This document shows, in pieces, positions 32,833 to 41,352 of a DNA stretch of 64,000 bases. The position numbers and the translations under genes are program-made. Origin of the DNA: Prevotella sp. E15-22 (GTDB lineage: Bacteria; Bacteroidota; Bacteroidia; Bacteroidales; Bacteroidaceae); assembly GCF_023204875.1 (NCBI RefSeq), contig NZ_CP096247.1:1674001-1738000 (forward strand). The letters are read 5' to 3'. Within the stretch, counting starts at the first letter, position 1, and the number at the start of each line of letters is the position of its first letter. Below the pieces are notes generated by a model. It was not told the DNA's origin. It was given only the letters and a program-made list of their open reading frames with translations, and made no database searches.

Positions 32833-33927
32833 TTAAAGATACAGTCCGAAGGCCACAATGACCGTCATCAGCACCAGGTTGATAAGTGCCAGCGGCATCA
32901 GGTACTTCCACTCTAACTTCAGAATCTGGTCGATACGCAGACGGGGGAACGTCCACTTAATCCACATGAGCAACCAAACCAGCAGGAAGGCCTTACCCAT
33001 GAACCACACGATGCCGGGGATATACTGCATCACCTCGTCGAAGGCCTCGACACCAATCTGAATGGGTGCCCAGCCGCCCAGGAATACGGTGGCAGCGATG
33101 CCGGCAATAATAAAGAGGTTGAGGAACTCGGCCAGGTAGAAGAAGCCGAAGCCCATACCAGAATACTCGGTGTGGTGACCGGCTGTCAACTCGCTCTCGG
33201 CCTCGGCCATATCGAACGGGCCGCGGTTGGCTTCAGCATTTCCGGCGATAAGGAACACCAGGAATGCGATGATGGCGGGCACGTGACCCTTGACGATGAG
33301 CCATCCCCAAGGACCGGCCTGACTCTCGACGATGCCGCTCACCTGCATGGTGCCTGTCAGGATGACAGCCGTGATAAGGCAGAGGCAGAGTGACATCTCG
33401 TAAGAAATCATCTGAACGGCGGCACGCATGGCCGATACCACAGAATACTTGTTGTTAGAGCCCCAACCGGCGAGGAAGATGCCTACGACGCCAATTGACG
33501 AGATGGCGGTGAGCAGGAAGATGCCTACGTTGAAGTCGAGGATGTGAGCACCACGGTTCCAGGGCAGGAAGGCGAAAGCGCCAACCGAACCGATGATAAC
33601 CAGGAAGGGAGCCACGATATAAAGCAGTTTGTCGGCCTTATCAACGATGAAGATCTCCTTGATGAGCATCTTCAGCACGTCGGCCAGCACCTGCATCAAG
33701 CCCCATGGTCCTACGCGAACCGGGCCGATACGGCACTGGAAGTAGGCGCAGACCTTACGCTCCATGAAAATCAGTATCATAGCGATTACCGAGTAGGCAC
33801 CCAGGATGGCTGCACCCACGAGCACACACTCAATGAGAATCGCAAAGAACTCGCTCAGTCCCAGGGTCTGCATAAGCAGTTCGTGAAACCAAGTGGTTAC
33901 TTGTGAGAAATCAAATATATGTTCCAT
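32833..33927 (-). CDS. nuoH: NADH-quinone oxidoreductase subunit H
   Basis: Complex I membrane subunit of 364 residues that helps to form the quinone chamber. Marks include MERKVCAYFQCRIGPVRVGP, GWGSNNKYSVVSAMRAAVQM, NRGPFDMAEAESELTAGHHT and LRIDQILKLEWKYLMPLALI. It starts 8 bases after nuoCD. Confidence 0.96.
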   Translation of the reverse strand: MEHIFDFSQVTTWFHELLMQTLGLSEFFAILIECVLVGAAILGAYSVIAMILIFMERKVCAYFQCRIGPVRVGPWGLMQVLADVLKMLIKEIFIVDKADKLLYIVAPFLVIIGSVGAFAFLPWNRGAHILDFNVGIFLLTAISSIGVVGIFLAGWGSNNKYSVVSAMRAAVQMISYEMSLCLCLITAVILTGTMQVSGIVESQAGPWGWLIVKGHVPAIIAFLVFLIAGNAEANRGPFDMAEAESELTAGHHTEYSGMGFGFFYLAEFLNLFIIAGIAATVFLGGWAPIQIGVEAFDEVMQYIPGIVWFMGKAFLLVWLLMWIKWTFPRLRIDQILKLEWKYLMPLALINLVLMTVIVAFGLYL

Positions 33928-33935
33928 AGTTTGTT

Positions 33936-35501
33936 TTATCTGTCGATGTCAGGTATAACAATATCAATAGCTGCACCAGTGGTCACCAGGTCGGCAATCT
34001 TCTGGCCACGCAGCATGGGGTCGAGTGCACCAACGAGCGAGAGACCCATAGGACGCATCTTCATGCGGTAAGGACTCTTGTCGCCCTTTGAATCAAGGTA
34101 TACGCCAAACTCACCTGCAGCACCCTCGACAGAGAAGTACCACTGTCCCTCGGGCACCTTGATGATGGGCTTCTGCTTCACATAGAAGTCACCCTCGGGG
34201 ATATTGTCGATGAGTTGCTCAATGATGTTCAAGCTCTGATACATCTCGTTGATGTGAACCAGATAACGACCCATAGAGTCGCAGGTGTCGAGGGTGATCT
34301 GCTCGAAGTCCACCTTACCATACATGTCGTAAGGATGGTTCTTGCGAACGTCGTTCTTCCAACCAGAAGCACGACCGGCAGGACCTGTCACACCATAATT
34401 AATACAGTCGGCCATCGACATAGGACCTACATTCTCCAGACGGTTGTGGGCGATGATGTTATCGCCAAACACGTCCATGTATTCCTTAATCATCGGACGC
34501 AGGTACTTACAGAGTTCCTTCACGTTGTTCACGAAGTTAGGATCAATGTCGTCCTGCAGGCCACCTATTCTATAATAGTTCTGAATGAGGCGTCCGCCGG
34601 TGGTCTCCTCCATCACGTTGAGCACATGCTCACGGTCGCGCATGCCATAAAGGAAGGCGGTGAGGGCGCCCAGGTCCTGAGCACAGCATGAGGTGAACAG
34701 CAGGTGACTGTCCAAACGCTGAAGCTCGTCCATGATGGTGCGGATATAGTGGATGCGGTCGGTCAACTCAACCTCCATAGCTTCCTCGATGACGCCCACC
34801 AGCGCGTGGCGCTGCTGCATGGCGCAGAGGTAGTTCAGACGGTCGGTCAGAGCCAGCGTCTGAGGATAGGTCATTGACTCCCACATCTTCTCGATGCCAC
34901 GATGAATATATCCCAGATGAGGATAAACGCGCTTCACGGTCTCACCATTCAGCACGGTCTGCAAGCGGAGCACACCATGGGTTGAGGGGTGCTGAGGACC
35001 GATATTGATGACGTAGTCGTCGGAAGCGAAAAGCTTGTTCTCTTTCTTCTGCAGACGGCCGTCGCGATCAAGCGAATACTCGAGTCCGAAGTCGGGCTCG
35101 TTGTCGTCCTCAAGTGTATACTCGTTAGTGGCCTGGAAGTCCTTGCGAAGGGGGTATCCCTTGAAGTCGTTGCGCAGGAACAGGCGACGCATGTCGGGAT
35201 GTCCCAGGAACTTGATGCCGAGGAAATCGAAGCACTCGCGCTCCAGGAGGTCGGCACCCTTCCAGATGTTAACCACAGTAGGAATGACGCTCTCGCCATC
35301 AACAACCTTTGCCAGCATCTTCACGCTGACACGCTCGTGACTCTCGGTATTCTCGAGGATATACACACAGCCAAGACCTTCTTCTTCGCCGAAGTCCTCG
35401 CCAACGATGGTCACCAGGAAGTCGAAGTGCTTCTTGTCTTTCAAGTTCTGCATCTCCTGTGCGAACTTGTCGAAGTCAAATACAAGATGATTCAGTTTCA
35501 T
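33936..35501 (-). CDS. nuoCD: NADH-quinone oxidoreductase subunit C/D fusion
   Basis: Fused NuoC (about 1-155) and NuoD (about 165-521) of the peripheral arm. The NuoC part shows ERECFDFLGIKFLGHPDMRR. The NuoD part starts at INIGPQHPSTHGVLRLQTVL and contains YIHRGIEKMWESMTYPQTLA, the quinone-site His in the HPSTHG motif, and the ending MLRGQKIADLVTTGAAIDIV. Fusion of these two genes is also known in other lineages. The start overlaps the nuoB stop by four bases. Confidence 0.96.
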   Translation of the reverse strand: MKLNHLVFDFDKFAQEMQNLKDKKHFDFLVTIVGEDFGEEEGLGCVYILENTESHERVSVKMLAKVVDGESVIPTVVNIWKGADLLERECFDFLGIKFLGHPDMRRLFLRNDFKGYPLRKDFQATNEYTLEDDNEPDFGLEYSLDRDGRLQKKENKLFASDDYVINIGPQHPSTHGVLRLQTVLNGETVKRVYPHLGYIHRGIEKMWESMTYPQTLALTDRLNYLCAMQQRHALVGVIEEAMEVELTDRIHYIRTIMDELQRLDSHLLFTSCCAQDLGALTAFLYGMRDREHVLNVMEETTGGRLIQNYYRIGGLQDDIDPNFVNNVKELCKYLRPMIKEYMDVFGDNIIAHNRLENVGPMSMADCINYGVTGPAGRASGWKNDVRKNHPYDMYGKVDFEQITLDTCDSMGRYLVHINEMYQSLNIIEQLIDNIPEGDFYVKQKPIIKVPEGQWYFSVEGAAGEFGVYLDSKGDKSPYRMKMRPMGLSLVGALDPMLRGQKIADLVTTGAAIDIVIPDIDR

Positions 35502-36202
35502 TTCGCTTCCTCCTGTTCTTTTTTAAGGGTTTCTGTAAACTCTGCAGGCACCTCGGTCACCACAATGGGCTTCTTGCCGCCGCGTCCGTAGGTCAGCTCT
35601 TCGTTAGAGACACCCAGAGCGGCCTCTTCCTTGGTCTGCTTGTGGTTGGCACCACCGAAGAACTTCTCGATCTTCACCTTACGCTGCAGCTGCATCATGC
35701 CATAGAGGATGGCCTCCGGACGGGGAGGACAACCTGGGATGAACACATCCACAGGAACAATCTCCTCGATACCCTTCACCACATGATAACTCTGTTTGAA
35801 GGGGCCACCGCTGATGGCACATCCACCAACAGCTACCACATATTTAGGCTCGGCCATCTCGTCGTAAAGACGCTTCAAGGCAGGAGCCATCTTGTGGGTA
35901 ATGGTGCCGGCACACATGATGAGGTCGGCCTGACGGGGAGAGTTACGCGTTACCTCGAAACCGAAGCGCGAGAAGTCGTAGCGCGAACAACCGCACGCCA
36001 TAAACTCGATACCGCAGCACGAAGTGGCAAACGTAAGTGACCAAAGCGAGTTTGAACGTCCCCAGTTGATCAGGGAGTCCAGATTGCCTGTTACCACGTT
36101 GACACCGCCCTCATGGAGCTCGTCAACGATTTTCTCCAACGATTCGTTATCCTTGAACTCGTCGTATGGTAGAGACTTGATTGCTGGCTTTCTTACTTCC
36201 AT
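35498..36202 (-). CDS. nuoB: NADH-quinone oxidoreductase subunit B
   Basis: Carries the terminal 4Fe-4S cluster N2, which reduces quinone. Cysteine ligands appear in FATSCCGIEFMACGCSRYDF and VFIPGCPPRPEAILYGMMQL, with a further Cys in MCAGTITHKMAP. I place the start at 36202 (MEVRKPAIKSLPY), giving 234 residues; the longer frame to 36313 overlaps nuoA too far. It overlaps nuoA by 10 bases and nuoCD by 4. The C-terminal extension is basic and Glu-rich. Confidence 0.95.
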   Translation of the reverse strand: MEVRKPAIKSLPYDEFKDNESLEKIVDELHEGGVNVVTGNLDSLINWGRSNSLWSLTFATSCCGIEFMACGCSRYDFSRFGFEVTRNSPRQADLIMCAGTITHKMAPALKRLYDEMAEPKYVVAVGGCAISGGPFKQSYHVVKGIEEIVPVDVFIPGCPPRPEAILYGMMQLQRKVKIEKFFGGANHKQTKEEAALGVSNEELTYGRGGKKPIVVTEVPAEFTETLKKEQEEAK

Positions 36203-36543
36203 TCCAGTGCTCCTTTCCGCCAAGCATAAGCCAGGCCAAATACTAATACTACCAGGAAGAACCCGATTGACAGCAGAGCCATCGGTCCGAAGTCCTTCAC
36301 AACTACAGCCCACGGATACAGAAACACAGTTTCTACATCGAACATGAGAAAGAGGATGGCAAATAAATAATAGCCCACGTTAATGGGAATCCAACTGGAA
36401 CCACGTGTAGGAATACCGCATTCAAACGGTTCACCCTTGACCTTATTATAGGAACGTGGACCTAATAGTTTCGCCGTAACGTAAGCTGCTGCCACCAGTG
36501 TAATAGCCGTCACTAGGACGGTAATTAACATTGTGAAATTCAT
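36193..36543 (-). CDS. nuoA: NADH-quinone oxidoreductase subunit A
   Basis: First gene of the complex I operon: 116 residues with three membrane helices. The conserved loop is KGEPFECGIPTRGSSWIPIN, and LFAILFLMFDVETVFLYPW is diagnostic. Start 36543 (MNFTMLITV) is chosen over a far upstream start that would lie ahead of the promoter. A -7 box lies at 36590-36597. Confidence 0.95.
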   Translation of the reverse strand: MNFTMLITVLVTAITLVAAAYVTAKLLGPRSYNKVKGEPFECGIPTRGSSWIPINVGYYLFAILFLMFDVETVFLYPWAVVVKDFGPMALLSIGFFLVVLVFGLAYAWRKGALEWK

Positions 36544-36589
36544 AAAACTATTTAATGTTATAACAATATCGTCTGTTTTAAAGGCGGTG

Positions 36590-36617
36590 CAAAGGTAGCA
36601 ATTAATTTGCAAACAAA
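36590..36617 (-). promoter_or_regulatory. Promoter of the nuo operon
   Basis: Minus-strand TACCTTTG (36590-36597) is a perfect -7 box about 47 bases before nuoA. TTTG words at 36610-36613 and 36614-36617 are candidates for the -33 element, with shorter spacing than ideal. Confidence 0.7.
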
Positions 36618-36639
36618 AGACATATTTTACCAAAATCTT

Positions 36640-36670
36640 TTTGCCTTTTTGAAAAAAAAGAGTACTTTTG
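36640..36670 (+). promoter_or_regulatory. Promoter of the CE12-GH106 pair
   Basis: TTTG (36640-36643), 19-base spacer, TACTTTTG (36663-36670): a near-ideal Bacteroidota promoter, divergent from that of nuo. Confidence 0.8.
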
Positions 36671-36701
36671 CACAACAAATTAACATAACAAACTTACAAA
36701 C

Positions 36702-37943
36702 TTGAAAACAATAACAAAAAACTTACTATTTTCGCTACTTGCCACACTTCCCATGCAGATGGTAGCGCAATGTTATGACTTCGACCTGACGAAGTCGCAA
36801 CCGGTTTATAACGACAGCATCGGATTCGGATACGACATCCTACCCGCCCCTCGCACAAAGAACACCACCGATCCGTTCTACTTCTCGGTAAAGGTGCCCG
36901 ACGGTAACTATCGCGTTGAGGTGGTCGTTGGAGGCAAGAAGAATTCTGACAACACCGTCAGAGCGGAAGGGCGCAGATTGATGGCCGAGAACATCAAAAC
37001 AGTCAAACAGAAGGACACTAAGAAAGTGGTGTTTGTGGTCAACAAGCGCTCTACATATATCTCTGAAACAAAACAGGTTAAGATTAAGGCGCGCGAGAAA
37101 GACTACATGGCGTGGGATGACAAGCTCACTCTGGAGTTTAATGGCTCGAACCCCGCCGTCAAAAGTATTCACATCGAGAGGGTTGACGTACCTACGATTT
37201 ACCTCTGCGGCAACTCGACCGTGGTCGACCAGAACTTCGAGCCATGGGCCTCGTGGGGACAGATGATTACACGCTGGTTCGGCCCCGAGGTAGCCATCTC
37301 GAATCATGCCGAAAGCGGTCTCACGGCCCGCACATTCATCGCCTCGAACAGACTGGACAAGATTCTGTCGACCCTCAAAAAGGGTGATTATGTGTTTGTG
37401 GAATTCGGTCATAACGACGAAAAAGAAAAGCGCCCCGGCGACGGTGCCTGGTATCACTATCAATACCAACTGAAGATCTTTATTGACGAGGTGCGCGCAA
37501 AGGGCGCCGACATCGTGTTCTGCACACCCACGCAGCGACGCTTTTTCGACAAGGACAACAAAACCATTATGAACACGCACGGCGACTTTCCCGCGGCCAT
37601 GAAGATGGTGGCCGAAAAGGAGCATGTGCCCCTGATTGATCTGAACCAAAAGACGAAGGTGTTCTTTGAAACTTTAGGGTTCGAAGACTCCAAGCGCGCG
37701 TTGGTTCACTACCCGAAGAGCATGTATGGCAAGGAGTTGGCCGACAATACGCACTTCAATCCCTTCGGAGCCTACGAGGTGGCCAAATGCGTGGTGATGG
37801 GTATCAAAGAGCTGAATCTGCCCATTGCGAAATATTTGCGTGATGATTGGCAGGACTTCAACCCTGCTCAGCCCGACAATTGGAGGACGTTTAAGTGGGC
37901 GCCCTCGCGTATGGTGGAAGATGCAAAACCTGACGGCAACTAA
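36702..37943 (+). CDS. Rhamnogalacturonan acetylesterase (CE12, SGNH fold)
   Basis: Exported esterase of 413 residues that removes acetyl groups from pectic rhamnogalacturonan. The only start that fits is TTG at 36702: no in-frame ATG lies between it and the signal peptide (KTITKNLLFSLLATLPMQMV, AQ), and the promoter is just upstream. A galactose-binding-like N-terminal domain (about 25-160) precedes the SGNH hydrolase. Catalytic Ser172 is in YLCGNSTVVD, the oxyanion Asn in EFGHNDE, and Asp348 and His351 in DNTHFNPFG. It is followed 6 bases later by a GH106 rhamnosidase, an apt partner for pectin breakdown. Confidence 0.9.
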   Translation: MKTITKNLLFSLLATLPMQMVAQCYDFDLTKSQPVYNDSIGFGYDILPAPRTKNTTDPFYFSVKVPDGNYRVEVVVGGKKNSDNTVRAEGRRLMAENIKTVKQKDTKKVVFVVNKRSTYISETKQVKIKAREKDYMAWDDKLTLEFNGSNPAVKSIHIERVDVPTIYLCGNSTVVDQNFEPWASWGQMITRWFGPEVAISNHAESGLTARTFIASNRLDKILSTLKKGDYVFVEFGHNDEKEKRPGDGAWYHYQYQLKIFIDEVRAKGADIVFCTPTQRRFFDKDNKTIMNTHGDFPAAMKMVAEKEHVPLIDLNQKTKVFFETLGFEDSKRALVHYPKSMYGKELADNTHFNPFGAYEVAKCVVMGIKELNLPIAKYLRDDWQDFNPAQPDNWRTFKWAPSRMVEDAKPDGN

Positions 37944-37949
37944 ACAACG

Positions 37950-40523
37950 ATGAAGAAACTACTATTTATATTTACGCTGGCTTCTCTGACAACTATTGCC
38001 TCTGCCCAGTCTTGGCCAACGCCAACAACAGAAGCGAAGCCAGGCACCCGTTGGTGGTGGCTGGGGTCGGCTGTCGACAAGGAGAACTTGAAATGGAACC
38101 TCTCAGAATATGCCAAGCACGGCATTGGAGCAGTTGAGATAACACCAATCTATGGCGTTCAAGGAAACGACAAGAACAACATTCCATATTTGTCGGACCA
38201 ATGGCTCGACATGCTGCGCTATACACAACAGCAAGTGGAGCACAACGGGATTGAACTGGACATGTCGACTGGTACTGGCTGGCCCTTCGGCGGCCCTTGG
38301 GTTCCTTTGAAGGAAAGTGCCTGTAAGGCCGTTTTTGTAAGTAAGTCACTTACGAACAGCAAACAGGCTGTTTGCGACATCAATCCGGCAGGTTCAGATG
38401 CCAAAAATGCCTTTCTTGAAAAGGTCATGCTGTATGGCGATGGACAGGCTCTCGATGTAACTTCGCAAGTCAGCAACAATCAGCTAACGCTACCCGGCAG
38501 CATCCCGTTTAAGCCAAAGTCCATCGTGGCTCTTTATATCAAATATGGTGTAATGAAGGTGAAGCGTGCAGCTCCTGGCGGCGAAGGACTTGTGATTGAC
38601 CATTTCGACCGCAATGCCGTGGCGCACTATCTGCAGCATATTGAGCAGGCCTTTGAACGCACCAAGACGCCCTATCCTCACACGTTCTTCAACGACTCGT
38701 ACGAAGTAGAGGCTGGCACTTGGACCCCTACCCTTCTGGATGAGTTTGAGAAACGTCGCGGCTATAAACTGGAAAATCATTTTCCCGAGTTATTGGCCTA
38801 TGAACCGCAGGTTTTGAGCGACTATCGCGAAACGCTTGGCGACCTGCTCCTCGAAAACTTCACGCGCCAGTGGACAGCCTGGGCACATAAGCACGGTGCC
38901 ATCACGCGCAATCAGGCTCACGGTTCGCCTGCCAACCTAATTGACTGCTACGCTGCTGTCGACATACCCGAGATTGAGGGTTTTGGCCTTTCTGATTTCG
39001 GCATCAAGGGTCTGCGACAAGATCCCGGTAAAACACGCAAGAACGATAGTGATTTCTCCATGTTGAAATATGCGCCTTCTGCGGCTCATATCTGCGGGAA
39101 AACCTACACGTCGAGTGAGACTTTCACATGGCTCACCGAGCATTTCCGCACATCGCTATCGCAACTCAAACCCGACATCGACCTGATGTTCTGCGCTGGT
39201 GTCAACCACATGTTCTTTCACGGCACTTGTTATTCTCCAAAAGACGACGAATGGCCCGGATGGAAATTTTATGCCTCTATTGATATGAGTCCCACGAACA
39301 GCATCTGGCGTGATGCGCCGTTCTTTATGGACTACGTGACGCGCTGCCAGAGTTTCCTGCAGATGGGACAGCCGGATAACGACTTCCTTGTATACCTGCC
39401 TGTGCGCGACATGTGGAAAAAGAATACGGGCAAACTGCTCATGCAGTTTTCTATTCACGCCATGGGGCAGTTGGCGCCTGAGTTTATCAAGAGTATCCTG
39501 GCCATCGAGAAGGCAGGTTACGACTGCGACTATATTAGCGACCAACTGCTGGAAAAAGTTCGAAGAGACGGCAACCGATTGGTCACCGAGGCAGGCACAA
39601 GTTACAAAGCCATCGTTATACCCACTGGCACCACTATCACACCTCAACTCAAAAGGACACTCGAACGCCTGTCACCAATGGTTATCTATGGAGAGAACGA
39701 CGCTGACATGGCTCGCTTTGCGCAACCCGAACTCATGAAAAGCAAGTTGGGACTCAAAGCCATCCGTCGCAAAAACGACAACGGATATCACTATTTCATC
39801 GCCAACCTGACGCCAAACGACGTCGACGAGGATGTGACAATAGCCGTTCCATTCAAAGATGCGCTTTGGTTTAATCCTTTGAATGGTGATATTGCCCGTT
39901 GCGAATGCAGCAATGGCAATAAAGTTTCCATACATCTGAAGAGTGGAGAATCCATGATTCTTCAATTATTCAACGAAGAAATAACAGCCAACATTTCTCC
40001 TTTAAACGCAGGAAAAGACTCAAGAGAAATAGCCATCAATGGTCCTTGGAATCTCTCATTCATAGATTCGTCCATCGACACAAACAAATCGTACAAAATC
40101 GACACATTAAAAACATGGGAGAATCTGAACGATGAGACAAGTGCGCTGATGGGTACTGGCGTTTACACCACTACACTCAAGTTGTCGAAGAAAGCGCTAG
40201 GCGACGGCCAATGGCTTATTGACTTAGGCGACGTACGCGAATCAGCCCGAGTTTATATCAACGGCCAATTTGTTGGATGCGCTTGGTCGGTGCCGTTTAT
40301 TCTCGACACGAAAGGCACTCTGAAAGCGGGCAGCAACGAACTCCGCATTGAGGTCACTAATCTGCCTGCCAACCGTATTGCCAGTCTTGACCGTCAAGGC
40401 GTGAAATGGCGCAAGATGGAGGAAATAAATGTTGTAGACATCAACTACAAAAAGACGACATACGACCAATGGGAACCGATGCCAAGCGGTCTGAACTCGC
40501 CAATCAGATTAATCAAGAACTAA
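37950..40523 (+). CDS. GH106 alpha-L-rhamnosidase
   Basis: Exported 857-residue enzyme expected to release rhamnose from rhamnogalacturonan. A signal peptide is present (MKKLLFIFTLASLTTIASAQ). Family marks: PGTRWWWLGSAVDKENLKWN, HGIGAVEITPIYGVQGND, GIELDMSTGTGWPFGGPWVP, FNDSYEVEAGTWTPTLLDEF. The C-terminal region (about 690-857) contains a galactose-binding-like beta sandwich (WLIDLGDVRESARVYINGQF). It is co-transcribed with the CE12 esterase: deacetylation followed by rhamnose removal. No SusC/SusD pair lies in the window, so regulation and uptake must come from elsewhere. Confidence 0.92.
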   Translation: MKKLLFIFTLASLTTIASAQSWPTPTTEAKPGTRWWWLGSAVDKENLKWNLSEYAKHGIGAVEITPIYGVQGNDKNNIPYLSDQWLDMLRYTQQQVEHNGIELDMSTGTGWPFGGPWVPLKESACKAVFVSKSLTNSKQAVCDINPAGSDAKNAFLEKVMLYGDGQALDVTSQVSNNQLTLPGSIPFKPKSIVALYIKYGVMKVKRAAPGGEGLVIDHFDRNAVAHYLQHIEQAFERTKTPYPHTFFNDSYEVEAGTWTPTLLDEFEKRRGYKLENHFPELLAYEPQVLSDYRETLGDLLLENFTRQWTAWAHKHGAITRNQAHGSPANLIDCYAAVDIPEIEGFGLSDFGIKGLRQDPGKTRKNDSDFSMLKYAPSAAHICGKTYTSSETFTWLTEHFRTSLSQLKPDIDLMFCAGVNHMFFHGTCYSPKDDEWPGWKFYASIDMSPTNSIWRDAPFFMDYVTRCQSFLQMGQPDNDFLVYLPVRDMWKKNTGKLLMQFSIHAMGQLAPEFIKSILAIEKAGYDCDYISDQLLEKVRRDGNRLVTEAGTSYKAIVIPTGTTITPQLKRTLERLSPMVIYGENDADMARFAQPELMKSKLGLKAIRRKNDNGYHYFIANLTPNDVDEDVTIAVPFKDALWFNPLNGDIARCECSNGNKVSIHLKSGESMILQLFNEEITANISPLNAGKDSREIAINGPWNLSFIDSSIDTNKSYKIDTLKTWENLNDETSALMGTGVYTTTLKLSKKALGDGQWLIDLGDVRESARVYINGQFVGCAWSVPFILDTKGTLKAGSNELRIEVTNLPANRIASLDRQGVKWRKMEEINVVDINYKKTTYDQWEPMPSGLNSPIRLIKN

Positions 40524-40550
40524 GAAACAAGTAATGGAAAGCGCCACTGG

Positions 40551-41246
40551 TTATTTAATGTAGAAGTCGTCAGTAAGCTGCCGATACCATTCCGACCTGA
40601 CGCCTGGCGCATCCTCAATCACACCCGTGCCACTATCTATGCTGGCTGCACTACTAAGTGCAAAGCAAAACAGATAGCGGCGCGGCTGTTTTTGGGGGGT
40701 AGTCTTTACTGCACACTCCCTATGAAGGAAGAAACCGTGCAGACTTGCCTCTTCCAACACTCTGCTGCGATAATCGGCAGGCGCCACAAGTGACAACTTT
40801 CCATGTGCCGTCAATACCCTTTTTCCCAATTCGAATAAGGCTGCATACGAAAAACCGTCATCGTGTCGGGCCATGGTTCGCTGGTTGTCAAGGCACGTCA
40901 ACGACTTTTCAAAGAATGGCGGATTAGACACCACACAATCATAACTACCTTCCAGGATATTGGCATCTGCCTGTTCAATTCTGACGCGATGCGAAAAAGG
41001 TGCTGTCGCAACGTTCTGAGAAGCCTGACCAACAGCCTTCTCGTCGATATCAACCCCCACCACTTGAGCAGAAGGAAAACGCTGTGCCATCATCAACGCA
41101 ATGAGTCCTGTGCCAGTACCCACATCCAGGATGCGCTCACCACCGTCGGCCCAAGCCCCAAGTAGCGTTCCGTCTGTTCCAACCTTCATTGCACAATGCT
41201 GCTGCCAGATGGTAAATTGTTTGAATTCAAAGTAGTTATTTGCCAT
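40551..41246 (-). CDS. trmN: tRNA1(Val) A37 N6-methyltransferase-like protein
   Basis: SAM-dependent methyltransferase of 231 residues. Motif I is ERILDVGTGTGLIALMMAQR, the acidic ribose-binding residue is in VVGVDID, and the amino-methyltransferase motif is VVSNPPFF. The N-terminal FEFKQFTIWQQHCAMKVGTD is typical of TrmN6/YfiC. I use start 41246 (MANNYFEFKQF) because a -7 box lies at 41256-41263, so the longer frame to 41285 would begin before transcription. It is convergent with GH106. Confidence 0.88.
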   Translation of the reverse strand: MANNYFEFKQFTIWQQHCAMKVGTDGTLLGAWADGGERILDVGTGTGLIALMMAQRFPSAQVVGVDIDEKAVGQASQNVATAPFSHRVRIEQADANILEGSYDCVVSNPPFFEKSLTCLDNQRTMARHDDGFSYAALFELGKRVLTAHGKLSLVAPADYRSRVLEEASLHGFFLHRECAVKTTPQKQPRRYLFCFALSSAASIDSGTGVIEDAPGVRSEWYRQLTDDFYIK

Positions 41247-41255
41247 AATCGGCCG

Positions 41256-41263
41256 CAAAGTTA
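41256..41263 (-). promoter_or_regulatory. -7 box of trmN
   Basis: Minus-strand TAACTTTG ends 10 bases before the start codon, implying a very short leader. A TTG about 20 bases upstream may be the -33 element. Confidence 0.65.
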
Positions 41264-41317
41264 TACATTTTTTGTTAATAATCAACTAATATATACCAAT
41301 TTATCAAGATAATTTAG

Positions 41318-41325
41318 TAACTTTG
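41318..41325 (+). promoter_or_regulatory. -7 box of the lon operon
   Basis: TAACTTTG, the same octamer as at the divergent trmN promoter. It lies 28 bases before the lon start chosen here. Confidence 0.7.
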
Positions 41326-41352
41326 CATCCCAATATGCAGTATAAAATTAAA

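Noticed and set aside
27073..35591. Several plus-strand frames of 100-255 residues across the nuo operon
   Set aside because: All are antisense of conserved complex I genes and show His/Gly/Glu-rich shadow composition.
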